Below, in pieces: positions 37,501-50,203 of a stretch of 64,000 bases of DNA. Origin of the DNA: Apiosordaria backusii (taxonomy: Eukaryota; Ascomycota; Sordariomycetes; Sordariales; Lasiosphaeriaceae); NCBI GenBank assembly GCA_030549205.1, contig JAUKTV010000001.1, positions 1,612,001 through 1,676,000 of the forward strand. Direction: 5' to 3'. Within the stretch, counting starts at the first letter, position 1. The number at the start of each line of letters is the position of its first letter. The notes under the pieces are model-generated. The model ran no database searches, was not told where the DNA came from, and worked only from the letters and a program-made list of their open reading frames with translations. The position numbers were made by a program, and so were the translations under genes.

Positions 37501-40500
37501 AGAGAGACAGGGCCAAGATCTTCGGTCCGCAAACACCGAAGTAGTTGCATGAAGATCTGTGATGCTGACGAACCGTAGGCTTGGTTGAAGCACTCGTTGT
37601 GTTTGGTGTCCGGGTTCTGTGCGCGAGAAACTGTTGTTTCACCACGTCTCACTCAGGGACGTCGTCGAATTCGACCGTCCTACACGGGCCGCCATGTGGA
37701 CCAGACGTCGTAACCTCCGAGGAGGATTCCGGGCTCCACAAGCCGGGGAGTCGAGCCGGACCGGAGCCGGTTGCTGCTGAGCCTCCGTGACTTGTCCTTC
37801 CCAGGGGCCGCATCCACTCATAGAAATAGATCAGGATCAGATCATTGTCTCATCCCTGAATTATTACCACTTCAACATCATGAAATTCAGAGCCCAAAGC
37901 ACAGACTGGGGTAACCACGAAGTATCCAGTGGCAGGCAGAAGGGCCAAGTTCAACGACCAGGTGTCAGCCCGCCGGTTGGACCACATATCGACTCGCAGC
38001 AAGCACGTACTCGATAACAATGCTGGCTGTTGTAACTTGCAGCTATCTGTTGTAGCTGTAAATATAGCTGCTCTTGCTGTGCGTATGATGGATGTAGATG
38101 CTCATGGCGAGGTTTGAAGAAGGCCTTCAGTCAGTGTGGGCCCACCTGGCACCACTCATGTCGCAGTCCAACCGGAGCGTCCCGTTCAATGCCGTTATGG
38201 CGTCGAAAACAGGCGCCACATCGTTGACGATCCGGAAGGGCCCTCACCGGCGGCAAACTTTCTTATTTCTCCAGAGAGGGATGTGTGAGCTAACGGATTG
38301 CGTGACGATCTCCCGAGTGTGTCAGATCTCTACATAGAGACATAGAGTACCAGGAATGTACCTTGGGCATTGAATTGAAGCTGAGGGATCTGTCCCCGCA
38401 AAATTTCAAGACATCCCGCGTTGTCTCTCTGACGATGAATAAATTAGTGGTGTGTATGGGAATTGGGGTATGCGGAGACGAGGTTGCGGCCGGCGGTGTG
38501 CCAAGAACCATCCCGCACTCACTCAATGTCTTTCCCTTCCATCGTGGTCCAGTAACCGCATGTACTTTGAGACTTGTACACACGAGTACGGCGCTGGTGT
38601 ATCTAATTTGGGGCTGGCCATCGACGGCGTTTCCGCGAGACGGGATGCGTTTTGAAGCGTTGGCAGACACATGTATGTCTTTGACGTACAGCAAGCATTC
38701 GTATAGCGTTCGGCTGATAAGAGATTTTGTAAAAATAACAAGGCTACCACTCCTTCTGCAGCTAAAACGCAAGCGTTACATTGAGAAAGAAAAAGAGTTG
38801 GTTGACGTGGGAGCAAATAATCAAACGAGAATCAAACGAGACATGTCCATCCTGTCCCGCTCGAAAAAGTCTAAAGTGTCTGCTCCCGTCTCCTGGTCCG
38901 GTTATTAGGGCTCGCTTCTGCTGGTCTGTGCTCTTTCCATGCCAGTATCCTGCCCGCTCTGTTGAAATCGAGAGGCAGTTGCGATCAAGTCGAAGCCGAT
39001 AACATTGACGTGGGATGATCTAACTTCTGATGAATTTAGGCTTTTACTTCGGTTCCTCAAAAAAAATAAAGACAAGTCCTTCTAGAATGCGGCAACCCTC
39101 TTCCCCCAATCTATTTACAGCGACCTGAGCAATATCCACCACCCCCCCCTCCCATGAGATTTTGATAGTGAATCTCGATGTTGTTATCGCTGGATCCTAC
39201 ATTACTACAACGCTGCAGCATCCTCGTCGCCATCACACATACAATGGCGACCTCTTGTCTGCGTGCCCAGACCTCAACGGGCCGGCATATCGTCGGCAAC
39301 ATCAACGGACATCAATATTCCCCTGGATCAAGAGGGTCAGGTAAAGCGTCGCCCTGAATTGACCTGGCTTCACCTTGCTCTTTTGCTGCAAAGCTCCCGT
39401 CATTGAAGGTGCCAAACGAGGCAATGATGAGCATTCATAATCCTTGTTGTCCGTGGAATTGACTTTTACAAAGGCTCATGCAGCACGTCACTGCTACACT
39501 ACCTCCCCGTTGTCGACTATTCATCCGGAATTGATATCCTCGTCAACGGTTGCTCAGATTGTCGCCGGTTTCAAATCAGGGCATCTTGGGCCACGCCCTC
39601 TGGGTCGATTTAACAAGAAGCATCCCGCGGTCCTTGTTGGGGTTGGCTATCAGCCAAGCACGCGCAAAACCGATATCAAGCGGTACGCTAATACCATCAC
39701 CTCAAGGGCCGAATCGAGGGGTCGAAAAGTTCTTCAAGATTCCCCCCCCCCCCGCCACGCCCACCCTCATTTCTCTGACTGCACGCAATGCCGCCCATGG
39801 CCATGTTCATGTCACCGCTATCCGCCTGCATCTGCAGCATTGGTCCTGCCCTGAGCATAGTGACGCTGACTGGGGTGTGTGTACAAGGGCCCGCTAACAT
39901 CATAGCGACCTCGGGACGGCAAGTGGGAGGGGCTGGCGCGGGCATCGTGCTGTTGTGGTGCTGCTGGGTGGTGAGGTGAGGTGGAAAAGAATCCATTCGC
40001 TTCTGCATATCGGGCAGCACCAGGCAAGCGATGGGCTGCTGTAATGGAACAATGGAACCCAACACGCACGGCCCGGAGGGCATGGCTCGGGGAAGCAGCA
40101 ATACTTTTCCGGCAGATGCGGTCGATCTGGATGATGCGCATCCAAGGGCCTTTTTGCTGCGGCGAAAAGTGGCATGTTCTGGATAAACTGCGAGACTGCC
40201 TCTCAGACCCCCAGACCCCAGACCCAAACCCAGTCTCGGCGTGGGTATGCCCCCGGGCATACAAGCAAGCAATATCGACATATACCACAACCAGAGAGGC
40301 AGGCAAAGCAGACAGGGGACGACCAAAATTTTTCAAATTTTCCCCTATGACGCCTTTCTCCTGCATATGCCTTGACGTCTTGGTTGCATTATCACCGTTT
40401 TGTGCGTTGTTCCGGCGTCGCTGATGCAGAGCACACAGGGTTCAGGATAGCACGACCCGTCATTCCCTCCTTCATTCACCGCAGCAGAGAGAAGTATGTC

Positions 40501-43500
40501 AAAGAGCGCCCGGGATCACTGGGACTTTTCTTTTCCCGTGCCGTTGAATCAAGGCCGCGCGTGTCACCAACCCATTGCTGTACCGATCCGACTGGAACCC
40601 GGGCAGTTTTGTTTGTTCAAAACACTGGATATGATCCCAGGACAGGCCTGCCTTGCCCATGGCCGAAGCACGATTTGCAGAGTCTGACTGGCGGTCAGGA
40701 GGCAAATCTGTAGGCTGTTCCATGCGGATTATCCAAGAAACACCCCCAGCTCACCGACAAGCCGCCGAATCACAGCGTAGAAGACACAGGGCCTTGGTTA
40801 TTCTCCCTGTATCGACTTCCGTTCTCCCGGGAGGCCCAAGAGCACCTTTGACCACCCATTTGTCAACACTCGTCGACCGCAGATGGGTCAAGGACGCCCC
40901 GAAAGCGCATTCTAACCAGTGATAAGCTGGCTCCGACAGCGGACAGCGGCAAGCGGGCCGTTGTCCTGTCGTGACATGTCGCTGTGGCGAGTCCAGATAG
41001 CAGCTTCGGTACCAGGTGGCCACCGAGCCAATTGCTTTTTGGGGAAGGTTAAGGGAGGGTCCAAGACAACGGGGAAGCAACTAGCTACTTGTTTGGGGTC
41101 GTCCTGAAGCTTGTGTCTCAAGAGCGACGGGAGTGCTGGAACTTGGGTGAGTAGGCCTCTTCCAGAGGGACTTCTAGATGCTCTTTACCTGATGGGGGAG
41201 CGTTCCGTGACAAACCCACAGAGTCACGAGTTCTGCCGCGGACGGCGAGATGCACCATCTTTGCCTTCTGGTTGGCCGGCCTGGCTCCAGCTTGGACGCA
41301 GAGCACATTTCCTTCTGAGCATCTTCAGCACCAACGGACACTTCTCGATGCTTGTATGGATCAGCATGGCTGTTGACCTTGGCCATGGTCACCGGGTCTT
41401 AACACTGCGGTACGATCATTGCCACCGCGACCCCTCCTTAGTTTCGTGTCCGGATGCTGACTGCTATAACAGAAAACCCCGCCTTCTGCGAGTTCTAGAT
41501 TTCCTCGGCGGCGGCAACTAGAACGTGAGACGTGATCAGTCTCAATTATTGAGACCTAAGCCGCTTGCGGGGAAGACATCCGGAGTACTTGAAAGTACTT
41601 GACGTATCGCTTTGTCGTCTTTATGTGATGGGGAAGAACCAGACACGCAGCCTTAACGAGGAATATCAAAATCGATATCCTGTGAGGCAGTTCTCAAGCG
41701 CCCTTTTCTGCCAAACGTCAAGCATATCGGCACCGCTGGCAAATTCGACGACCACCACACCAAATATTGAGAGGGAACGGCTTATGTTCTCCTCATTGTG
41801 TGAAGGCGCGAAACTAGTTTTCCAGACGGTTTTGGTGCGCGTCCCGACTCACCTTGAGATTGAAACAGCTCCAATTTGATGGTGCCCTGCGATGGCCGCT
41901 ACGGTCCAACGGAGGTAGAGCGTTCCAAATACGCTCTCGGATGAAGCGGCGGTCCAGCTGTAGGATGTATCTACACCCCTCCAACCACCAAAAGATGGAG
42001 CCGGCTACGAGAAACAACAGCCTGGCAATATTTGAGGTCTGGATTCATCTGGCGCGAAGAAGCGTTCAGAGGAACGGTAGCCTAATGTCTCCCTTTGGCT
42101 GTTTGGCCGCTAGTTCCAACATACAGAACTACCTCTCAGAAGAAAGGATGAGCACTCGGAGCAAAGCAGATGGGGAGTACGCTTGTGAGGCGGAGCGATC
42201 CTTCCCTCCCCGGGGAGCAGGCATCTTCGAAGTTCTGGTTAAGGCTCGCGGTTAAACATTCACCAATAAGAGAAGCAGATCTACTTCTGCCTCTTGACTC
42301 TGCCTGTTTTTCTCTTCGCGGCGAGTTGCTTTTTTGGGAGTAGACACAGACCCCAGAGCGACCACTCGTAGGTGACTGGTTATGTCATTAGTGGGTTCAC
42401 TCGAGGTTGAACCACCACAAACCATGACATATTTGAGGCCACTGGTACAATTCATGCGGCCAACAAAGAAGAGCAATTCTTCAAGCATCTGAGAGTGAGC
42501 GTCATGAGGGCTTTGCCAGATGGTCATACGATGCTCGACTTCAGACACGCATATCGATATATTACGCGCCACGTCTTCTCGAACAGCCACGTCCAAGACC
42601 AGATACAGGTATAACTACATCCGTGAAATGACACTCTCGACTTCAGGTAGCTGCGTTACACTTATCTATCTGGATAACAATACAACGCCTTGTCCTGCCT
42701 CCACCTACGAGCCCGATTTGTTGTCATGTTTCAACTGATCAAGCCCCGTGCTCGAGCATACAATGAACGAAAAGCGATTCAAAACTTTCGTCTGGCCGTC
42801 GGGTTACAGTCAACATACCATCAAATATACCGGCTGTTTTGTCGACTCTTTCGACTCACTCATGGCTCCATAGACCCCGAGGATGGCACCCGGCATCCAG
42901 AGAAGGCACCTAACAATAGAGTCCCGAAGTGTTGCCATTCAATCTATACAGGAGTAGATTTGTTTCAGCTTGCCAAACCAATTGACGGGCCATTTACGGC
43001 AATGGGCGAAGGCTTCGCTCAAGTGGGCAATGCGGGCAAGTTTCTCTGCATCTTGGGAAGTTGTGTGATCTCCCACCCAGTTGCTTGTTGTAAGTATACA
43101 GCTTTCCCTTTGGCATTCATCTGCTACTCAGTGGTAGCCTCTTGGGCGATCCGAAGGAAGAGGGGCTCATGACGTGAAAGATGAACACTCACTTAGGCCT
43201 TCTCCTGACGATCCGTCATGCAATAGACACATAAGGCCGCATTGTCCCACCTTGTTTATCTCACTCTATCTCTATCACAATCTTTATCTTCACCTTTATC
43301 TCCGATTCTATCTGCAGCAGAAGCGACCCAGCAACATTTGGCCGGGGCGATGCAGAGAAAACCACAGAGGGCAGGTCGATCGAATCCAATGTGGTGGGAT
43401 TCAACTGCAGCAACCGCATCTCCCGAACCAACGGTCGGTCCAATGGCACTTCATCTTTTTGTATCTCCTTCTCTATTCCCGCTCTCGTTTAGCTCTTTCG

Positions 43501-45829
43501 AGCGACCGAGGAGATAGCGAGCCGTGCAAGCCGTAATGAGGGTTTCCAGAGAAAGGTTTTTTTTCCACAGCCGGCAAGGGGGAGGGAAAAGTTTTTGATG
43601 TCAGGTTTGGGAAGGAGACCCGGCCACCGCCTTTGCTTGGGTGTTTCTCAACTTGGACTGACCGCCCGCTGCCCGTCCATCCCGTCAGGGGCCCCGGCCG
43701 GAGATGTAGTAAAGCCCCCACCTTCACCGTTGATGTTCACCGCCGACCGAACAGGAGACAATCCGTGGATCCTCCCCGCCCCGCCTATGCCCCCCCGGTT
43801 TTTCTTCCCCCTGGTTCGCACCCAACAGCAACGCAAAAACAAAAAAAAAAAAAGAAGGCGGAGGGGAAGGTGAACAACAGTATTGATAATGATAGGAGGA
43901 AATATAAGCGGGGTTTTTGGTTTCAACTCGGGTCGTGCCGTCGAGCCGTGGCGGTGACGAAGGGCGTTCCGCTCAGATCGGTCAGACCATGGACAACAAC
44001 AAGCAACAGTTTAGGAGCGGACAAATCGAGAAGGCGGCGGGAAAGAAGCCAACCAAACTGCAGCTCGCCCACACCGACACGGCGCAACCCACAACGACAA
44101 CACCTCCTCCGTGTGGAGGGGAGGAGCGCGCAAGGAGGGGTCTGAGAGGAGGGGGGAAGCTATCGCACATTCCCCGGTGCGCTGCCCGCCACCGGCTTCG
44201 GGCTGTGCGGGGTTCGTTTCCACCATGCCACCTCAGTTGCTCACCTTTGAGGGAGGGGGGCCAGGTGCCGCTATTCTCAGTTTACCAGCCACCAGGGAGA
44301 CAGAGACTAGTGTATGGCTCAAGATGAACGCGCAAACGTGCAACGTGACGATGGTAGGTGGTAAAATGGTGTTTTGATGAATCTGGAAGATGAGACGAAA
44401 AAGCCAAGGGAGACAGACATGTCCATGGGGAAGTTCCATGTTTCCGGTTATTGCTCTTTGCTTAAGCAATCGAGAAACATTGATGCAGATTTGGAGTTAT
44501 GTAGGTCTTGGAGATAGCATGACGACGCCGGCAAAACGTCGATGCATACCTAGACTATCGCACTGGCGAGACCAGACTCCTCTCTCTGCTGTCTGAGCTG
44601 TCCTACATTGCATATACTCCACGTCCCTGCACGACCGTGTTGTCTCTTCTTCTTCTCAATTGTGCAAAAGATTTTTGGGTTTCTGTTCGGTCGTTTTGAA
44701 GATGCGGTCAGCTTAGATACAGTTACAGGACAGGAAGAGAGGATGCTAAAACTGCTACTACTGTAGCAGCGGAGCGCGAGACTTTGTCAGAGAGGGAGCG
44801 GTGTCATGGTCCCTTGCTGGCTAAAAACAGCAAGAAAACAAAAACGGAAACAGAATCAAACCCAAAAGGACCCAAGTGCGTGCATGTTTCACACGACCAG
44901 CAAAGCTTTTTTGCTGTTTGGACAAGAGAGATCACCGATTTTTCGTTACAACCGCAGCCGCAACCGACCATCAACACTTTGCCTGTTTCCATCGTGGTTC
45001 GATTGGAACATCAGTCGTTCCCCTTCTGCCACTAGTGCCATCTTGAAGAAATCGCGGAAACATGCTGTCGGAGCCGGAAGGGGTCCACACCATCGAATCA
45101 TGGATCGGCTGGCGCTATCGACTCTGTAGTGTAGTCAGGGGGCCAGATCTTCTTCCACCTTTTCCTTACTTTTCCTCCTTGACCGCCGGCATGGTCGGAT
45201 ATTCCGAGGCCGGGTGAGCCAATTTTTGTAAAACGTCTGGCAGGGTGCTGGCGGAGCAACCGGCGAGAGGTAGCAACACAGGAGCCCACCGCTCGTTGCT
45301 GAAAACAGCGAGGCAGCACAGTACACATATCTTCAGCACTGGCTGTTCGCCATGTGTCCGCGATGTGTGGCCCGTGGAATGTAGCTGTGTGCTGCAGGAG
45401 CACAAAGCAAGCAGCGATTACTTACAGCAAGCTGGAAGTAAAATGACTGCTTTTGTCCAATCACCTCGGACTTTGGTGTGGCTGACGAACCCGGATTCGC
45501 GGACGCAGACGGCTGACTGGCTGGAGGCATCTCGACTGGGCGGACCCAAGCCCCATTGCGACCCCTGTCGCCCCCTCTTTTCTCCCCCACACACATGCTG
45601 GGAATGGACTGGGAATGAGGCTGAATCAGTGGCCAGGCGTTCGCGCCTTGGTGCGTGCGCCAGCAGTGAGTGGGTGGCCCCTCCTGCCTGCCTTAGTGTA
45701 GTGCATTCTTCCCTTTCCACCCAGGGACCCAGCAACATGGTGCGCACCGCCGGGAACGAAGATCTGCTGTTCCTGTTGGAGGGAAGCATTTCCATCTCGA
45801 CTTCCCAAAAGACACAACCTTACCCTCGC

Positions 45830-46330
45830 CGCCGGAATTCGTCATCCCACCACACCCTTTTGAATTCCTGGGTTCCCCTCCTCTCACCTTGGATATCTCC
45901 CCTCCTCATCCTCCCCTTTGTCCTGGGCCGTCCATCCATCTCACCGGCCACACACACACGGCCACCACCACCACTACCACCCCCTCTCCGACAAATACAG
46001 CCCGTGCTTCCCTCTCCCGCCAACACCCATACCAACCACCTCTCTTCCTCTCTCTCTCCTCATCACAACATCCCGTCACAGCATCGCAATCGCCCCTTAC
46101 TTTCTGCGACCACCCACAACAAACCACCACCAACCACCAAACCGCGAGACCGAGACAAGAGACCCGAACAACGAGGCCCCCGCGCCCGCGTCTAATCCCA
46201 TATTCCACAACCGCGCCGCTCAAAAACGTCGAATTAGACACTTGCAATCAATCAATCAACACTTCCCCCTGCCCGCACTCTTGTTTGTTTTTGGTGCCTG
46301 CCCTTGCCCCGACCACGCTCGTGGCTTGAT
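45830..46330 (+). promoter_or_regulatory. C/T/A-rich probable 5' leader of the 46.8-kb gene
   Basis: About 500 bases are almost free of G on the plus strand, full of CCACC, CTCTC and CAACA words. This is typical of fungal leaders and core promoters ahead of plus-strand genes. A very long open frame across it (45245-46195) is explained by this composition rather than by coding. Confidence 0.45.
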
Positions 46331-46811
46331 TTGATTGCATTATTTCTCTCCTGTTCATTTCTTGCTTTTCTGGTTGTTATCTGGCGGACTGGAAACGGAG
46401 AGGAGAAAAAGAGGCGCAAGGCCCCAGCCCTCGGGGCACGAAGAACGATAGTTGAAAGGGTGGTGGATTTCTATTTGGTTATTCTTGCTGCGACCATCAG
46501 ATGCATTCAGTATCGCAGCCTCGTCTTGTTCTCTCTGTCCCTTTTTGCGGTTTTTGTCGTTGTGCTTGAAAAAGGTGTCTGTCTCGCAGTTTGTTGAATC
46601 GCGCGCGCGTCTAATTCCGGGGCTTCCGAAAAAAATCAAATACGACATTCGGACGCAGCAGTAACGTCACTATTTTCCTACCGATCGACCAGCACTCTCC
46701 CCGCATCTTGGAGATATAGGTGCGCGAGTCGTGGTGTTTGAAAGAGGTTGGGAAAAGGCGAGACAAAAGGGAAGATTTGGAAAATTAAAAGAAAAAGAAG
46801 AGGGGTTCAAA

Positions 46812-48362
46812 ATGTTGCCAGAAATGACCAGCGTTGGAGGTGGTGCGGTGCTCAATAAGAAGCTGACGAAGGCGAGGGGAAAGATGGTGAAGCCAATATT
46901 GAAGACAGCGAAGAAGCTGTCGCATTCAGAGAAGAACTCGCTGGATCTGGATAGAGGGTGGGATGAGCAGTCGATTGAGCAGCTCGAGAATGGGGAGTGG
47001 GACGAGAAGGCGTTTCATGGGGGTTTCCCGGGGTTGGCGGGAGCAATGGGTGTAGAGAGCAACGTGGTGTCGATTCCTGGCGGCGGAAGCAGCATTCGAG
47101 CCAAATTCCACCACGGCCGAACCCCGTCGCAGGCTTCTACTGGCAGTGGTCCTCGCGGAGGAGCTTTCATCCATCCTTTTGCGCAGGCCCCGCGGACGTC
47201 GACGCCGCCATTGTCATATGCCAATTCACTTGCCTCGTTTGACAATACCGCTGCGAATACCATCAATAGCACCCACAACGGGCGCGACTGCTCTCCCACT
47301 ATTACCGAGAACGAAGACGACTTTGATGATTTTGACTCTCCCTCCCAACACCACACTCGCAGCCATAACCACTCCTCTGCCCCGCCACCAGCTTTATCGT
47401 CGCAATCAAACCTCTCAAACCCGCGCCGGCCTTCGCTCCAGAGTCAACGCACGGGATCGTACACCGAGGTGCCGACTTCGAAACCACCATCTCTTCGCAT
47501 CAATACGACAGGTGGCACTTCCAGGTCGGTTTCAGGTGCGACTGTCATTTCTCGGCTTGCGAATGGCACCAGTATTTCCACGACTAGCCAGTCAGACTTG
47601 CACCTGACAAACAGCGTCAGCGTTTCCCTGGGTACCACTCTTGACTCCCCGACTGGCAGTCTCGGAGCTGGAACCACCAACAACTCATCCTCTGGCGCAA
47701 CGCAAATGTCACCTTTGCGCAGCTCTCTCGACATGGCCAACTTTCCGCGACTTCGCAGCCGCTCCGAGCTGGACACGGCCAACCGCGCCGAGAACATCCG
47801 CGCCGCTCGCCGCAAGTTCGAGGAGCGCGAGAAGATCAAGGAGGAGAAGTACGACCGCGAGATGATCAAGAAGAGGGAGCGCAGAGACACCAAAGAAGCG
47901 ACTCGCATCGAAAAGGGTGCGCCAGCTCGCCCATCCATCAACCGCAAGAACACAGGCAACAGCCTTAGCAGTGTCGTCTCCCCACCTCATCACGGCTCGG
48001 GCGGTATCCAAGCTGTCTTTGGCAGAAAGGGAGCCTCGTGGACTGAAAGCACAACAGTCAGCAACTCCTCGAGGCACGACCTTGATGGCGGTTATACCTC
48101 TTCCTCTGCTCCTCAAGTGGGCACGATTGGCAGACGTCACACCGACTCGCCGAGCGCCGAGAAGCAGATGGGGTTCATGAGCCGCAAGTACGACAGCGTC
48201 CCGCTTGAGACGCCGCCCGCCTTTGGTCCTAATGTGGACGCTGTGCGGTTCGAGCAAACTCGGCCTCGGCGGGGGAGCAATACCAAGCGAAAGACGCAGA
48301 GTTACTGGGCCGGGTTTGTGCTCTGGCTGAGGACGAAGCTGTTGAGGCTTGGTGGGCGGTAA
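46812..48362 (+). CDS. Basic, Ser-rich protein of unknown function
   Basis: A single exon of 516 residues from the first in-frame ATG (46812, MLPEMTSVGGGAVLNKKLTK); the frame is open further upstream but only from a non-ATG codon. I do not recognise the family. Visible parts are: a basic N-terminus (KMVKPILKTAKKLSHSEKNS, residues 25-44); a long disordered Ser/Thr/Pro/His region; a highly charged helix of about 50 residues near 335-390 (RRKFEEREKIKEEKYDREMI), probably a coiled coil; another disordered stretch; and a hydrophobic/amphipathic C-terminus (SYWAGFVLWLRTKLLRLGG) that could bind a membrane. Coding is supported by length, balanced GC-rich codon use and the ordered charged helix. It is divergent from GT2 across 12.8 kb and is followed 1.8 kb later by the amidase. 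Confidence 0.85.
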   Translation: MLPEMTSVGGGAVLNKKLTKARGKMVKPILKTAKKLSHSEKNSLDLDRGWDEQSIEQLENGEWDEKAFHGGFPGLAGAMGVESNVVSIPGGGSSIRAKFHHGRTPSQASTGSGPRGGAFIHPFAQAPRTSTPPLSYANSLASFDNTAANTINSTHNGRDCSPTITENEDDFDDFDSPSQHHTRSHNHSSAPPPALSSQSNLSNPRRPSLQSQRTGSYTEVPTSKPPSLRINTTGGTSRSVSGATVISRLANGTSISTTSQSDLHLTNSVSVSLGTTLDSPTGSLGAGTTNNSSSGATQMSPLRSSLDMANFPRLRSRSELDTANRAENIRAARRKFEEREKIKEEKYDREMIKKRERRDTKEATRIEKGAPARPSINRKNTGNSLSSVVSPPHHGSGGIQAVFGRKGASWTESTTVSNSSRHDLDGGYTSSSAPQVGTIGRRHTDSPSAEKQMGFMSRKYDSVPLETPPAFGPNVDAVRFEQTRPRRGSNTKRKTQSYWAGFVLWLRTKLLRLGGR

Positions 48363-50203
48363 AGGTGTATTTTTAGAGGAGCACACTTTACTCGGCGCTG
48401 ATACGAATTGCTATACTGGGCGACAGTTGCCCAGTCCACATCAACCCGACTACAACATCTACCACAGGGGGAAGAAACCGAAGGGATATCGAGTCATCGC
48501 AGTAGTGGATGACTAGAACGATTCCCAAACTTATCAATCAATCAACACGGCGAAGGGGCAGCAAGCATTCCAGCTGGAGTATTCCAGCTTGGACATTTTC
48601 TTTCATCTTTTTGCTTTTCATCAAGGGCGTTAAGGAGATCAGGGTCAACAGGGAAAGGCACAGGGAACTATCACGGCGTTTATCGGTTCTGCTTTTCTTT
48701 TCAGCATCATTTTATTTTCACTTCTTTTTACTTTCTTACCGTCGTTTACACACACAAAACCCCGGAAATACTTGGAATTGGGCAACACACAGCACATCAC
48801 AACAACATTGCACATGGCTTTTGGCTTGGGAGGAAATTTTGCGTGCGACTCACATCTTTACATGACATTTGGCACACATTGGCGAGGTGTCATATCGAGC
48901 GGGTTGTTTTGCTGCTACTAGCGAAGGATTCGAGCATGGCAAAGGGAAGGGAAGGGAAAGGGGCATCATCATTCGTTTTTATTTGGCATTCAGGATCCGG
49001 GGTTTTTATCGTCACAACCACTACAAAGAGTTGAGTGGTGGTTTTTATTTTTCAGGATTCAACAATCAAGGGTCTGGATAGGAGGCTTTGATATGGGGAT
49101 TCCGGCTTGTTTCTTTCGGGTTTTCTTTTCGAGGGATAAGAAAGGGAATTGGCAAATATGGGACACCTGTAGCGGGGGTCACTTTTTGCAACTGGTGCTG
49201 ATCTGGAACTGCGGATTGAGCAGCAGCAGCAAGGAAGGGAAATAGATAGAGGCTTCTTAGGCTTAGTCTAGCTTTGGGAATGGAAAAAAGCTGGCGGGCG
49301 GATAAGGCCTTGGGTCATTTAACAATATTCGGTTCGCTGTCTGATTTTTGATGTGATGTTGTGATACAGAACGGAATACCCCCAAACCAAGCAATGGTGC
49401 AGTGGTGTTACACGGAAAAGGATTTAAACTACGACGACGGGCTTGTGTCACGGGGGGCTTTTTGTTGGAAGCACCAAGTGATTGGTGATTGGTTTAATCT
49501 ATGGTTGGAGTTGTCGGAAAGAACAACCTGACATTGCATGATGCTGTGCTGCTTCTGTCTTTTCATCAGGAGTAACTGACTGGCTTTGTTTGAGATAGAC
49601 AACGCAGCAAGGTGAGGTGAAGATGCCGAGGTTCACAAGGGATGTGGGTACCCCTCTTTTTTGGAGTGGGTGGCAGGTGCTGTCTTGGACCCCTGGTTTA
49701 AGACTGGTGAGCTAAGCAAGTAGTTGGAGACGGGAGGTAAGGGAGGAGCTTGGCCGAGAGAACAACAATGGTTCTTTGTTTGCGAGCTGGATCACTCATG
49801 AGAATTGACGGCATCTCACTTACTGATTATTGTTACATGGCAATTGTGACTGCTCAACGTTGAAGTAAAGTAGTCAGGATCTAGGGTCGGATCTCGGGCG
49901 AAAACCGTTGCTGGGTCAGTAAGGGTGTCTAGGTGTCTAGGGCCCCTGTCATTGATCTCACCTCACCTCACCTCACCTCGCCCGATTCAAAAGATACGGG
50001 CTGCCTGCTTGATTTGCTGTCCTGACGAAAACATCGAAACCATTTCTTGCTGTATAGACATCATTGCCCGCGGTTCGGTAGGTAGGCTGTTGTGAATCAA
50101 TCTCATGGACTTAAACTGACGGGTACATGCATCTAATACAGCCTCTCAATCTCCCTGAAGCTATCATTGTCACCAACACCAAGACAAGTTCAAGACAGCA
50201 ACA
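48363..50203. other. Spacer before the amidase gene
   Basis: About 1.8 kb without a supportable gene, covering the 3' UTR of the upstream gene and the amidase promoter. It includes a CTCAC tandem repeat at 49957-49980. Confidence 0.45.
49957..49980 (+). repeat. (CTCAC)n tandem repeat, about 4.8 copies
   Basis: Consecutive CTCAC pentamers about 225 bases upstream of the amidase start. A short microsatellite. Confidence 0.9.

Larger units (their letters stand above)
33983..46811. other. 12.8-kb gene-free stretch between divergent genes
   Basis: This region lies upstream of both the GT2 gene (minus) and the 46.8-kb gene (plus), so it is shared 5' sequence. No coding region could be supported: ORFs up to 316 codons exist (45245-46195) but are low-complexity or start at non-ATG codons. 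A TATA-like CATATATAGG at 34555-34564, read as CCTATATATG on the GT2 strand, lies 570 bases upstream of the GT2 start. A small palindrome is at 41539-41555 and a C12 run at 39742-39753. The last kilobase is C/T/A-rich and probably the leader of the next gene. Confidence 0.45.

Noticed and set aside
39697..40326. 209-codon minus-strand open frame
   Set aside because: It starts at TTG, shows no third-position bias or recognisable motif, and overlaps other open frames of similar quality.
41854..42255. 133-codon frame in the second gene desert
   Set aside because: Looked mildly protein-like but has no motif and an average composition; not supportable.
45245..46195. 316-codon open frame upstream of the 46.8-kb gene
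   Set aside because: It is Pro/Thr/His low-complexity sequence produced by a C/T/A-rich leader, has no domain, and overlaps equally long frames in the other registers.
46731..46811. 27 extra N-terminal codons for the 46.8-kb gene
   Set aside because: The frame is open but begins at GTG; the first ATG is at 46812.
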